Below, one piece after another: positions 38,998-51,161 of a stretch of DNA of 64,000 nt. How positions within the stretch are numbered: position 1 is the stretch's first letter; each line of letters begins with the position of its first letter. A program made the translations under genes and the position numbers. The notes below the pieces were generated by a model, which was given only the letters and a program-made list of their open reading frames with translations, was not told the origin of the DNA and did no database searches. This DNA is from Scolanthus callimorphus (Eukaryota > Cnidaria > Anthozoa > Actiniaria > Edwardsiidae). The DNA lies in contig CM066913.1 in the NCBI GenBank assembly GCA_033964015.1, positions 28,422,790 to 28,486,789 on the forward strand. Direction: 5' to 3'.

Positions 38998-39085
38998 CCC
39001 CTTTCGCTGCTGGCTGGCAAATATTTATCGCGATCTCTTGCTGGCTGGCAAAAATTCATCGCCTCCAGTTCCTGGCAAAAATTTC
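38998..39085. repeat. Left subterminal CTGGCTGGCAAA repeats of E2
   Basis: Three words follow each other: CTGCTGGCTGGCAAATATTT, CTTGCTGGCTGGCAAAAATT and CAGTTCCTGGCAAAAATTTC, spaced about 30 bases apart. They are the same word family as in E1. Confidence 0.65.
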
Positions 39086-39884
39086 AACTTCTCGCCTTTG
39101 CTGGGAAACAAGTTGCTCATGGATGTTGAAAAGCTAACTTTTTCCTTCACGTCTGCTTGAAAATAAAATTTTATTGCACATTTCGCGCATTTTCTTACTG
39201 TTTTTGCTTGCAAAACTGCAATCGCTTGAAAACCCACAGGGAACCCGTTTCATCACAGGAATACCGCTGGACGGTTGTCTGATTACAAGGGGCGCATTCT
39301 GGCGCCAAAATAAAACCGTTCTACTTCAAAGGGAAGCTCTAAGCTCGCTGAAAGTAAGTTTGCGTAAAGACATTTATTGAGAGCTTCCTGTGTTTATTTG
39401 CCTTTAGCACAGCCATGATGATTTGATTCAATTTCACCACAGCTTTTGACCTATTTTAGGTAATTTTAGCGGCATAGGAAACTACTGAATTCCCTGAATA
39501 ATTTCAAATCGAGGGAGAGATTTGAGAGGGAACCAAGCAGCTTTCGGTGAAACGGAAGGTTGGCTCTAATACAATATCGAGTGATGGCTTTCAGGTATGA
39601 TACCATGGGCCCCTTAAAAGGGCCTTACAGACGCATGAGTGAGAATAATCGTTAACTTAATAGACAAGTCTTCAGGTAAGATTACAGTACTTCCTACTAG
39701 TAACTCGTACCTTTCTCCTTCACATTTAATTTTAATTAATATATAGAATTAGCCACTGGCTAAAAGCGGAGCTCCCAATTACATATTTTGCTGTGTTAAT
39801 GAGACAAAAAGGTTGCCATTGTACAAAGATAGCCTGTCACCGTCATATCACGCGACTAAGCACTTGCACTAAGCAACCCTTACC

Positions 39885-40065
39885 ACTTAGATAACTTCAC
39901 TCAAGTTTGGTTGTCTGAGGTTCATCCCTTCTCGAGATATATTCTTTTTCTCCTGTGATGACGTCATCGATGACGTCATACCACATGACCACATAGTTGC
40001 ACCCCCCTTACCACTTAAATAACTTCACCCAAGTTGGTTGTCTGAGGTTCATCCCTTCTTGAGAT
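39885..40065. repeat. Direct repeat inside E2 with paired CRE sites between
   Basis: The block CTTACCACTTAGATAACTTC...GGTTCATCCCTTCT occurs at about 39889-39935 and again at about 40008-40055 with a few changes. The spacer holds two TGACGTCA palindromes. Confidence 0.6.
39959..39978. promoter_or_regulatory. Two perfect CRE palindromes (TGACGTCA)
   Basis: TGACGTCA occurs at 39959-39966 and 39971-39978, start to start 12 bases. This is the full binding site of CREB/ATF-type bZIP factors. A promoter function in transposon E2 is inference. Confidence 0.4.
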
Positions 40066-41864
40066 ATGATTAATAAACGGTGAAAAGGGTCGGTTTACCT
40101 GTGGTGGGGCACGCACGCAGACACGCGCCTGCGATACCAGAATGGGAATACCGCTGAACCATGAAAAATGAAGTCGATCGTATACCTGAGTTTCACTTTG
40201 AGCTATTGTATTCTTCCTGCGATACCTATGGTGCTCCGCTCTGCGGCCTTCGGCCGCTAAGGAGCTCTGCTATCAATTAATGTCAATGAAGATGCTAGTG
40301 GGCTGTTGACAATGCAATGAGTGGAGAGTGGCAACATTAAAATTGTAGTGGTGATTTTGGCCTAACTTGAAAGCTAAAAATGTTAGTGGGCCCTGTGGGT
40401 AGGCCTGAGCAACTTGCAGTGAAGAAGACAAGGATATTACGCTCACTTGTGAGATAAATTTTCAACACTCGAAGATAAAATTCGTATCTCCAAGCAGTCA
40501 TGTAATGTTCTGTTTATTATATAAACATCAATGAAATACCAAATTCAAATTTTATTTGAGTTAAGCTTAAATATCGAGCATTCTGCAAAGGCGAGTGTGA
40601 TATTTTCACATGTGAAAATAACATGATATTTCACGTGTGAAGATATCAAGTTTTCGCGCGGGAGATCACCTGGTATTTCATTGGTGTTTATATAATAAAT
40701 ACAATTAGTTATTGTCTCCAGGGGCAGTGGCTATGCAGCCTATAGGCCTGCAGGCACTGGACTGCAAATTGTGGGTGTGACTTTGGTACAAGTACTGTAC
40801 TACATTCATGAGCTGTTCTGTAGATTTGCAAAATCCTGCGTATGCCCGAGGCAGACTGCAACTTTTAAAAATCCTGTGGGGCATATCGATAAATTTCCTA
40901 ATGGAAGGGCACATCTGTTTAAGTGGGAGAGTGGGTATTTTAATGTCCTCCAAAGAGGAAGAAGAGCACCACATCCATGGGACAGGTGGTTGATGGCATT
41001 TTCTTGGGGAAATGTCTTACATGGGTCACTGGTTTGTGTTCTCCTTGTATTTCCTTATTGTTTGTATTATAAGTGTTTTTGTTTCCTTTGTTTAAAAAGT
41101 AGTCCAATAAATCTGGTAAAATTAATAGAATAAAAATTTTTGTCTCAATAAATACAAGAATTTATTAACCTCCATTAGTTTCAGTTAAATATGAGAATCA
41201 AACCTCCACTTAAGTTGGAAAACTCAAAGCAGAAAGTTACCCCTGTGTTGAGGGTATGGTGGATTTTTCTACAATCGTATAAACACCCATGTATAAACAC
41301 AATGGAAAATGGAATAACATATTCTTAGAATTTAGCAATTTCTAAAAACACCGTTTGGCACTATTCTCTGTTCTTTATTGTCTTCCTGGAATTTATGTTT
41401 GCCAACCCTGTAATTTTGCAAGTTGGGATGGCTCACCATAAAATTATATGCCATGTCCATTACTCCTGCGTCATGCAAGTTACAAGTTGAAGGGCATGAC
41501 ATTAATTTTTTAGGAGGTAGTCACCCCAGGTAACTAAGTCTGAAAAGTGTCACCTGAACATCAATTGCAGTTGCCTGAACAACAGTAAGCATCTCAATAG
41601 CCTTGCATTTGTTGTCTCATGCTGTAAATTACAAAATATGCCAAAGCATGGTTGCCTAGATAGGACAAAGTTAAAAATTTCTAGTCACCTGAGCCAAAAA
41701 TCTAGTTGCATTGGTGACCAGCTGGTTGCTGTTAGCAACCAACCAGAGTGGGGGTTCTATATATTTGATATAATTCTAATAGTGAATAGAAAATTAGTGA
41801 TCATTGCAGTTGAAAAGCAATCTAAGTGATGCTATAATTAAGAAGACCTGAAGAAAAAAAGAAG

Positions 41865-41935
41865 GTTCAGGCTTCCAAAGGGAATCAACCCATGGCCTCC
41901 ATGATCTGCCAACTGAGCTAGAGGCAAAAACTGTC
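41865..41935 (-). repeat. tRNA-derived SINE-like relic
   Basis: On the minus strand the order is TGCCTCTAGCTCAGTTGGCA (A-box-like) and then, about 30 bases later, GGGTTGATTCCC (B-box-like). This is the layout of a Pol III internal promoter. The acceptor stem is not convincing, so it is a relic or SINE head, not a tRNA gene. Confidence 0.45.
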
Positions 41936-42604
41936 AGGAAAGGTCAAATTTTGTGTTCAGAACCCCTGAAGGGTCAATATAATTTCAAGTGTTAAGTAAG
42001 AATTTTGTTTCAAAATATGGGCAATTTCATTGACTTTTAGACATAAAAAGTGACATGACTGTGCTAGAAAATGTTTTATGAGGATTGTTGTCACTTTAGA
42101 AACGTGTAGAATAATACACAGGTATGATTTTTAAATAAATTGTATATGGGAACCTAGCATAAAAAGATGATTCTCCTTCCTTTGTTTTCTTTATTCTGAT
42201 TGGTCTGGAGACCTTTGCTCACCAAACTTTCACCAGCAAGGAGAAAATCTACAATTTATTGTTTCACCTTTATTACTTTACTAATCATGATTAGTGCTAA
42301 AAAGATAGGACAAATTCTATTTGGGGAACCCTCAATGCTGTAGACCAATGGAATTTTGCTTATCCTTCTTGCATGAATGATTACTTAATAATTCATGCTA
42401 TCATCATTGCACTGATATCCAAATGAAAGTGGAATAACTTCTTGCTGTTGTTTCAAACAAAGCTTAAACAGTGCAATTTAGGGTTTAGGTACCATTCTGT
42501 AGAATGGGGAAAGATATCAGGTGGCTATAACAATGAAAAACAATTAAAAATGCATTTTTAGCTTCCATCAAAAGTTTGTTTGTTTTCCATAGCTTTTTAT
42601 GATA

Positions 42605-45125
42605 CAAAATGTTCTTGTAACCCAAATGTAGGTTTGTGATTGTGTGCAGTGTGCGTGCTCTTTTCAAACTGATAGTTGGGATGTGACAGCACTTACCAAA
42701 TGCTCTTGTAGCCCGCGTGTAGGTTTGTGATTGCGTACAATGTGTGCTCTTTGCAAACTGATAATTGGGATGTGACAGCACTTACCAAATGCTCTTGTAG
42801 CCCGCGTGTAGGTTTGTGATTGCGCGTAGTGTGTGCTCTTTTCAAACTGATAGTTGGGATGTGACAGCACTTACCAAATGCTCTTGTAGCCCGCGTGTAG
42901 GTTTGTGATTGCGCGTACAATGTGTGCTCTTTTCAAACTGATAGTTGGGATGTGACAGCACTTACCAAATGCTCTTGTAGCCCGCGTGTAGGTTTGTGAT
43001 TGCGCGTACAATGTGTGCTCTTTGCAAACTGATAGTTGGGATGTGACAGCACTTACCAAATGCTCTTGTAGCCCGCGTGTAGGTTTGTGATTGCGCGTAC
43101 AATGTGTGCTCTTTTCAAACTGATAGTTGGGATGTGAAAGCACTTACCAAATGCTCTTGTAGCCCGCGTGTAGGTTTGTGATTGCGCGTAGTGTGCTCTT
43201 TTCAAACTGATAGTTGGGATGTGACAGCTTTTACCAAATGCTCTTGTAGCCCGCGTGTAGGTTTGTGATTGCGCGTACAATGTGTGCTCTTTGCAAACTG
43301 ATAGTTGGGATGTGACAGCACTTACCAAATGCTCTTGTAGCCCGCGTGTAGGTTTGTGATTGCGCGTACAATGTGTGCTCTTTGCAAACTGATAGTTGGG
43401 ATGTGACAGCACTTACCAAATGCTCTTGTAGCCCGCGTGTAGGTTTGTGATTGCGCGTAGTGTGTGCTCTTTGCAAACTGATAGTTGGGATGTGACAGCT
43501 TTTACCAATGCTCTTGTAGCCCGCGTGTAGGTTTGTGATTGCGCGTACAATGTGTGCTCTTTGCAAACTGATAGTTGGGATGTGACAGCACTTACCAAAT
43601 GCTCTTGTAGCCCGCGTGTAGGTTTGTGATTGCGCGTACAATGTGTGCTCTTTGCAAACTGATAGTTGGGATGTGACAGCACTTACCAAATGCTCTTGTA
43701 GCCCGCGTGTAGGTTTGTGATTGCGCGAAGTGTGCTCTTTTCAAACTGATAGTTGGGATGTGACAGCACTTACCAAATGCTCTTGTAGCCCGCGTGTAGG
43801 TTTGTGATTGCGCGTACAATGTGTGCTCTTTTCAAACTGATAGTTGGGATGTGACGGCTTTTACCAAATGCTCTTGTAGCCCGCGTGTAGGTTTGTGATT
43901 GCATTCAATGTGTGCTCTTTGCAAACTGATAGTTGGGATGTGACAGCACCTACCAAATGCTCTTGTAGCCCGCGTGTAGGTTTGTGATTGCGCGTACAAT
44001 GCGTGCTCTTTGCAAACTGATAGTTCGGATGTGACAGCACTTACCAAATGCTCTTGTAGCCCGCGTGTAGGTTTGTGATTGCGCGTAGTGTGTGCTCTTT
44101 GCAAACTGATAGTTGGGATGTGACAGCACTTACCAAATGCTCTTGTAGCCCGCGTGTAGGTTTGTGATTGCGCGTACAATGTGTGCTCTTTGCAAACTGA
44201 TAGTTGGGATGTGACAGCACTTACCAAATGCTCTTGTAGCCCGCGTGTAGGTTTGTGATGGCGCGTACAATGTGTGCTCTTTGCAAACTGATAGTTGGGA
44301 TGTGACAGCACTTACCAAATGCTCTTGTAGCCCGCGTGTAGGTTTGTAATTGCGCGTACAATGTGTGCGCTTTTCAAACTGATAGTTGGGATGTGACAGC
44401 ACTTACCAAATGCTCTTGTAGCCGCGTGTAGGTTTGTGATTGCGCGTAGTGTGTGCTCTTTGCAAACTGATAGTTGGGATGTGACAGCACTTACCAAATG
44501 CTCTTGTAGCCCGCGTGTAGGTTTGTGATTGCGCGTACAATGTGTGCTCTTTGCAAACTGATAGTTGGGATGTGACAGCTTTTACCAAATGCTCTTGTAG
44601 CCCGCATGTAGGTTTGTGATTGCGCGTACAATGTGTGCTCTTTGCAAACTGATAGTTGGGATGTGACAACACTTACCAAATGCTCTTGTAGCCCGCGTGT
44701 AGGTTTGTGATTGCGCGTACAATGTGTGCTCTTTTCAAACTGATAGTTGGGATGTGACAGCTTTTACCAAATGCTCTTGTAGCCCGCGTGTAGGTTTGTG
44801 ATTGCATCAATGTGTGCTCTTTGCAAACTGATAGTTGGGATGTGACAGCACTTACCAAATGCTCTTGTAGCCCGCGTGTAGGTTTGTGATTGCGCGTAGT
44901 GTGCTCTTTTCAAACTGATAGTTGGGATGTGACAGCTTTTACCAAATGCTCTTGTAGCCCGCGTGTAGGTTTGTGATTGCGCGTACAATGTGTGCTCTTT
45001 GCAAACTGATAGTTGGGAGTGTGACAGCACTTACCAAATGCTCTTGTAGCCCGCGTGTACGTTTGTGATTGCGCGTACAATGTGTGCTCTTTGCAAACTG
45101 ATAGTTGGGATGTGACAGCACTTAA
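42605..45125. repeat. Tandem array, 91-bp unit, about 27-28 copies
   Basis: The unit contains CACTTACCAAATGCTCTTGT, AGCCCGCGTGTAGGTTTGTG, ATTGCGCGTACAATGTGTGC and AAACTGATAGTTGGGATGTG. The first unit (42605-42690) is diverged; the rest are nearly identical, with variants CTTTTACC for CACTTACC and GTAGTGTG for GTACAATGTG. Because 91 is not a multiple of three, the minus-strand frames pass through all phases and create a series of spurious 60-160 codon ORFs. On the minus strand most units contain GGTAAGTG, a consensus splice donor. It lies within transposon E2. Confidence 0.95.
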
Positions 45126-45194
45126 AAAATACACTTAGTGCTCGTTTTTAAGGATACTCGATTTTTATACTATTTCGGGCTTCCTGTGGTAATG

Positions 45195-45345
45195 TTACTC
45201 TCCTGGCTGGGAATATTTTTAAATTTTCGTGCTGGCTGGGAAACATTTTTAACACCCAGCTCCTGGCTGGCAAAATTTTTTATGAGGCAGCTGCTGGCAG
45301 GAAAAAATTGAGACCCTCTCCTGGCAAAAAGGAACAGCTAAATTT
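45195..45345. repeat. Right subterminal CTGGCTGG repeats of E2
   Basis: Words TCCTGGCTGGGAATATTTTT, GTGCTGGCTGGGAAACATTT, CTCCTGGCTGGCAAAATTTT, GCTGCTGGCAGGAAAAAATT and CTCTCCTGGCAAAAAGGAAC occur in the same orientation as the left cluster, at about 30-base spacing. Confidence 0.65.
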
Positions 45346-46247
45346 TTGCCAGCAACTTTTAAAACATATATTTATATGCTCTACGCGCGTAGAAATGTCC
45401 AAATACGCCATTTAAACACATTTTAACCAGGGGGGCTCGTTGTGTGCCCGTGAATTTTGCTCGATTTCTGTTGTATTGAAGTTCACGACATTTGCAAAGG
45501 CCAATCCGAAGTTTTTTTAAGACGCCCAAAAACGTTTCCAAAGTTCTCTGTTGGCTGCAGTCTACGGTACATAGCCATATTTGGCAATACCTTGTTCTGA
45601 GCCTCTATCTCATGCAGCCCATTTTCCATGACAACGGCCGACGCTTTGATAAAATCACAGAAGCGGAGATTTTTTAGAAAAATACATCAACAACAACATG
45701 GGCTCGTACGCTCATCTATGTTGATTTGCGAAAATAATTTTACATGGTAATTAACTACAAGTCTAATTATCTCGTGCTCGTGAACTGAATTCCTGAAAAC
45801 TATGTTGAGCTGTTAAACTTTACCGTTATATCGAGACAACGATTTGCCGGATACCTACTTTAGCTTACTCAACTTCAGCATTTTGTACATGTCGTCATAA
45901 AAGGAGTTAGACGCTGAAATTCAGAGCATAGCTAGACTGACTAGTTTGGTTTCGCTAAGAGAAATTTGAAAGAACAACTTGGCCGCTCTGGGAAGTTAGT
46001 GCATAATCAACATGCACCGTATTTAGCATCTGCGAGTGAATGAGTTCTGTGAACTTTTGGTCTGAATATCACATGAACTAGTTTAAATCGACAGCAATTC
46101 ATATTAGCTATTTGTTATATATTGCTTGGGTACTATGTTACATGTATGTGATTATCATAACTCCACAAATATGACGAAATATTATCCAAAATATGAAAGA
46201 CATTCTGAAACCGCAAAATTCATGCTCGCGCCAAAAGCCGATTTTGT

Positions 46248-46683
46248 GGCTATCTTTAAAACAAGGAACGGGGAACCAAGGAACGGAGAACGGGGAACGA
46301 GAAAACCAGGAATACTACAAGGGGGAATCTTTAAAACAAGGAACGAGAAAAAGGGGGAATCTTTAAAACAAGGAACGAGAAAAAGGGGAATCTTTAAAAC
46401 AAAGAATTAGAAAAGGGGGAATCTTTAAAACGAGGAACGAGAAAAGGGGGAATCTTTAAAACAAGGAACGAGAAAAGAGGGAATCTTTAAAACAAGGAAC
46501 GAGAAAAAGGGGAATCTTTAAAACAAGGAACGAGAAAAGGGGGGAATCTTTAAAACAAGGAACGAGAAAAGATTCCCCCTTTTCTCGTTCCTTGTTTTAA
46601 AGATTCCCCCTTTTAGTATTCCTTGTTTTCTCGTTCCCCGTTCCCCGTTCCTTGGTTCCCCGTTCCTTGTTTTAAAGATAGCC
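46248..46683. mobile_element. MULE-like foldback with minisatellite (copy in A3)
   Basis: It is the counterpart of 24188-24681, with flanks GATTTTGT and GATTTTTGT. The internal array has about two fewer units than the first copy, so the repeat number has changed since the duplication. Confidence 0.75.
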
Positions 46684-48046
46684 GATTTTTGTACACCTTG
46701 TCATAAACGCGCAACATAAACATCGTACGTCCCATGCGAATCTCCTATTATTGAACTATTCGTATAGGAGATGGGAACTCATGAAGGTTTCGCGTTTTGA
46801 AATAAAGAGCCATATTGTAAACGAACGGTGGTGCACATTTCACAGGCACGGATGGAACATTTCGAACATTCCGGCATGCATGCTGCAAAAACAACGCTAA
46901 ACATGCATAACTCTTTTAGTTTTTCCTTTGTTTCAAATAAAGTAAACAGATAATTTGTAAAAGGGGGTTAAAATTGATTTTGTCTAACCCAACCCGCCCA
47001 AATACAAGTTTCAGAATAAATGATTCACTAGGAATAATATTAATACGCTGCGTGTTTTATTATGCAAATTTAAAGTGCCACTGAAACGAAATCTCACTTC
47101 TTGATTCCAACCCGGCAATTGAAGATTAACTATAGTTATTGCATTATGCCAAATATAAGATATATTAAAAAAGAAGAAAATGTTTTATTACACTGTTCAA
47201 AACAGGCCTCAAGGACGACATTTTTCAAGCGAGCGAAGAGCTCATTAACATAAATTAGCATTACATTAAAATTCAAGTTTCCAAATAAGGACGTGTGACG
47301 TCAACTGATGTACAAGCCAGCAAAACAACATGGCGGAGGGAACGAGGAATCGAGAGTGAAGTACGATTCTCTGCCGCTGGAGTTCTGTTTTTACCACTAT
47401 CAAGAATCAGACTGGATCACTTGCAAGAATAGAATGTGTTCGAAGATGGAATCTGTGCATTTCTTTCTGAAAGACTGAATTCGACGAGCAAGACCGAGGA
47501 AACAAGTCATCAAACGAACTCGCGCGCCTGGGCAAATGTAGAAACAAGCGGGTTTTTCATAATTTATGTAAAATCCAGTGTTATGAATTCACATGGCAGA
47601 GTTTGGTACTTCGGGTTAGAAGTTGAAAGTTTTATAGCTCATGCTATTTTTGTGTATGTTTAAGGAAGTTCATGCTTTTGATCAGAATTAAATATTTCTT
47701 TGCGATTTCGAAAAGGATACAAATGTAAGTATCAACATAATGGCCCAGCATAAGCTTACTGCGAAATTTGGGCCTACTTTCACGAAATTTGGACTGATTT
47801 GAAAAATCGTAGTTTTTTTCACTTCAAATTTTTGGACGACTGATTGATCAATGTAAAGTTTGTCTCCAAAGTTTCATATTAATTGAAATTTTGTATGGTT
47901 ATCAACTGTGGACGCAAAGATCGATAAATATTGGATGGATTCGTGTAGTTTCTGTTCAGGGACTAGCTTTTGTTCTTCGTTCGGCACAAAATCGAATTCC
48001 AATGCGGCACACGTTGATATTCGCGCGTGACTGCTCTCCGAATCGT

Positions 48047-49779
48047 ACATACATACATACATACAATTTTATTTAGGCACAGTGGCCTCACACAACAAGT
48101 ACAGTAATTTACCTAATACTGTAAACGCTGGTTTCCAGGGGGGCTGTGCTTATTAAAAAACTGTATTATAATACTGGATTAAGAATCACTGATTGCAGAC
48201 ACCTTTAAAAAAAGAGTCAGCATGTCTCCGTGGAAGAGGTCAAGTCAATCAGGCACTTGAATTCCTTAATTGAATTTGCCTTCTTGGCAGTTGTTGGTAG
48301 GCTGTTCCATAGCATTGCACCACTGTACTTAAAGCTACGTTTAAGGAAATTCGTGTTCGGCCTTGGGAGCACTAGGTCAGTTTCACGGCTTCTCAGGATA
48401 TATTTTATCCCTGTATCCTGTAGCCTCGTAAAGCTTTCCCTTAGGTTAGGTGCGGAGTGCCCGTTTAATATTTTAAAAATATATGTACCTTAGACTTTAC
48501 ATGTCTCCTATCAAGTTTCTCCCATTCAAGTTTTTCAAGGATCATTTGAGATGGGGAATCGTAATTTGCACCCGTTATGACTCGTGCGGCCCGGTTCTGC
48601 AGTCTCTGAAGCTTGTCCTTAAGAGTTTTACCACAGGTATCCCACAAGGGGGAACAATAATCAAAGTATGGGAGAACCAGAGACTTATACAGGGCCTCAC
48701 GAGACCATAACGGGACAAAGGGCCTGACACGCTTAATAGCACCAATGCCGGAGCAGACTTTCTTACACATTTCCTCTATGTGAGTCTTAAAATTAAGCCT
48801 TTTGTCAACTTCGACACCAAGGCACTTCTGAGAGTCAACATGGGTGATATTTTTATCGCCCAACTTGATGGTATTAGTCAGGGCCCCGGCTTTGGAACTT
48901 AAGTTGTGATCGGACCCTATAATCATCACTTTTGATTTAGAAGTATGTGACTGGAGTTTGTTGACCGCAAGCCAGTCAGATATGTTTTCAAGGTCTAAAT
49001 TCAGTGCAGAGGATAGTTCATCAGTTTCTTTAGAGGAGGCAAAAATTTGGGTGCCATCAGCATAGAGACAAGGAGTGGTATGTTCAAGACATTCTGGCAA
49101 ATCGTTTATATATATAAGGAAGAGTAAAGGGCCAAGTATGGAGCCTGTGGGATTCCGCACACAATCTGTTGTTGTTCTGAAAGAACACCATTAACAAAGC
49201 ATTGTTGCTGGCGATTTTTGAGGTAGGAATGGAACCACAAGAGCTCCATACCCGAAATCCCATAGAATCCCAACTTCTCAAGTAAAATTTTGTGATTGAC
49301 AGAATCAAATGCTTTTCGGATGTCCAAAAATACCACTCCTGTCAATTCCCCTTTGTCTAAATTCTCAAACCAGGCATCAACCATTTGTATAAGGGCTGAA
49401 ACCGTAGAATGTTGAGGACGAAAACCGGATTGAAATTTAGACAACAGGGAATTGTCATTCAGATAGTTATACATTTGTCGGAAAATTTCTCTCTCAAATA
49501 TTTTGCTGATGACTGGAAGAACAGAAATCGGTCTGTAGTTACCACAATAACGCCGCTCGTCACTTTTATAGATAGGGGAAATGCGTGCATTTTTCCATTC
49601 GTCAACGAATACCCCAGTGGAAATAGACAGGTTAAAAATCGTCGTTAGAGATGGTGCTATTATATCAGCTGCCGTTTTGAGGGCGCGCGCCGGTAATTTG
49701 TCCAGACCGGTGCTTTTAGAAGATTTTAGCTTTTTTAAGCTGAACAGAATATTTTCCACTGGAATCTGTAATCAGAGCC
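48047..49779 (-). mobile_element. 5'-truncated CR1/jockey-like LINE with (GTAT)n tail
   Basis: A 1.73-kb insertion in minus orientation lies in the spacer of the large inverted repeat of module A3. The empty site CCGAATCGTCCCCGAC is at about 26036 in module A2. TCGT is duplicated at the ends. The 3' end reads AATTGTATGTATGTATGTA on the minus strand, a short tetranucleotide tail. Only the RT domain and C-terminus remain. Confidence 0.88.
48465..49759 (-). pseudogene. CR1/jockey-like reverse transcriptase fragment (frameshift, YADG)
   Basis: RT motifs in order: KSTGLDKLPARALKTAADII; NYRPISVLPVISKIFEREIF; FQSGFRPQHSTVSALIQM; VVFLDIRKAFDSVNH; then GIPQ, where the frame shifts near 49130 to GSILGPLLFLIYINDLPE; then CLYADGTQIFASS. 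The catalytic YADD is YADG, so one aspartate is lost. The C-terminal stretch VLPYFDYCSPLWDTC and LQRLQNRAARVITG is intact. N-terminal endonuclease is absent by truncation. It is inactive. Confidence 0.88.
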
Positions 49780-50940
49780 TCGTCCCCGACATATGGTAAT
49801 TAAATGCATAACAAAAGACCGAAAAACCTAAGAAAATTATCAGGCATCGGAGACTAGCCAAGCAAGGACAAGCCCACGTGCGCTGCATTGGAATTCGATT
49901 TTGTGCCGAACGGGGAACAATAGCAAATCCCAGAGTAGAAACTACAGAAATCCACCCAATATTTATTGATCTTTGCGTTCCCAGTTGACAGCCTTAGAGG
50001 ATTTCAATTAATATAAAACGTTGAAGACAAACTTTACATTGATCAATCAGAGTCGTCCAAAAATTGAAGTGAAAATAACTACGATTTTTTAAATCAGTCC
50101 AAATTTCGTGAAAGTAGGCCCAAATTTCGCAGTAAGCTGATGCGTGGGGCCATTATGTTGATACTTACTTTTGTATCCTTTTCGAAATCGCAAAGAAATA
50201 TTTAATTCTGATAAAAAGCACGAACTTCCTTAACATACACAAATAGAATGAGCTATAAAAACTTTCAACTTATAACCATGAAGTACCAAACTCTGCCATG
50301 TGAATTCATAACACTGGATTTTACATAAATTATAGCCCTGATTTAAAAATCCTAAAATATCTTCGATAGGGCTTGTAGAATTTAGTCAAACTTCGGTTAC
50401 ACGTAGGCAATCAGTCAATCTCGAGGTACCGTAGAGCATTTATCGAAAAAATGTCGATACAGTCTGAAACTGGGGTGAGAGTAAAAATAGGCGTGGCCCG
50501 ATTGTCACGTGATACAAGCTCCGATCTCCCCAACTTTTGTACTGACATATATTTCAGTCTATTGGTAGTATGTGTGTTATATTGGCTGCGCGATAGAATT
50601 CAACCTGTTTTTATATGAGAGGTTCAAAATTGGTTGGCATGTGTGCAAAATCACTGGGTCGATCCACCTTAACGTCGCTCGCATAGTGGTAAAGTGTAGT
50701 TGGATGTGGAATTCGTGCTCTTGACTTTTGAAGCAGTCAGCAGTGCATGCCTCTCGTCTGTCAAAAAGTGAAATGAAAATAAAGCAAGCTGATTGGTTGT
50801 GATACGAGGCTCTTGATCCGTCCGTCTCTCCAAGCCAGCGACTCGGGTAAGAATTAGTTATGCAAATTGGTCGCGTCTGGTTCGCGTGTAAACCATCGTA
50901 TCCAAATGAACGCGGCCATGCACCGAATATGTTGCTGCTC

Positions 50941-51161
50941 CATTCTCGAACCCAGAGCTCCCCGGCTCGTAGCCTCGCGGGGGAGGCTCTGGTGACAGCC
51001 ACTGACGCATGCGCGAGATTTAATACAGAACCGCTGAGAAAAAGACCTTTCAGCGCATGCTCCAATGCTCAAAATCAACCAATCAGCGACGGCCCTCAAA
51101 TGGATGTCCCCAGAGCCTCCCCTGCGAGCAGACGAGCCGGGGAGGTCTGGGTACGAGAATG
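50941..51161. mobile_element. 221-bp MULE-like MITE, 10-bp TSD (copy in A3)
   Basis: Same element and same position as 27203-27423, with GTTGCTGCTC at 50931-50940 and 51162-51171. It was inherited with the module. Confidence 0.88.

Larger units (their letters stand above)
38953..45452. mobile_element. 6.5-kb DNA transposon E2, 6-bp TSD AATTTT, carries 91-bp array
   Basis: The ends are perfect inverted 15-mers CACGGGCACACAACG. AATTTT is duplicated at 38947-38952 and 45453-45458. The empty site GATCAATTTTGCTCG is present once at about 23383. Inside the left end lies AGCTGTTCCTCAAAAA, matched by AAAAAGGAACAGCT near 45330. Clusters of CTGGCTGGCAAA-like words lie at both ends. A 2.5-kb array of 91-bp units fills the right part. 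The longest non-repetitive frame (40771-41133) has no recognised domain, so no transposase is identified. Ends starting CAC recall the CACTA/Chapaev group, but the 6-bp duplication does not fit it well. Superfamily is left open. Confidence 0.85.

Noticed and set aside
40771..41133. 120-codon frame inside E2 as a transposase
   Set aside because: No DDE/D, zinc-finger or other transposase motif, and composition is not convincing; considered chance or an unknown remnant.
42605..45125. CRISPR-like regular repeats
   Set aside because: Units are contiguous without unique spacers and lie in an animal-type genome; the same holds for the arrays at 11990, 58410 and 61697.
42485..45134. Series of overlapping 60-160 codon minus-strand frames
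   Set aside because: All derive from a 91-bp tandem unit passing through the three phases; the same peptides recur in shifted order.
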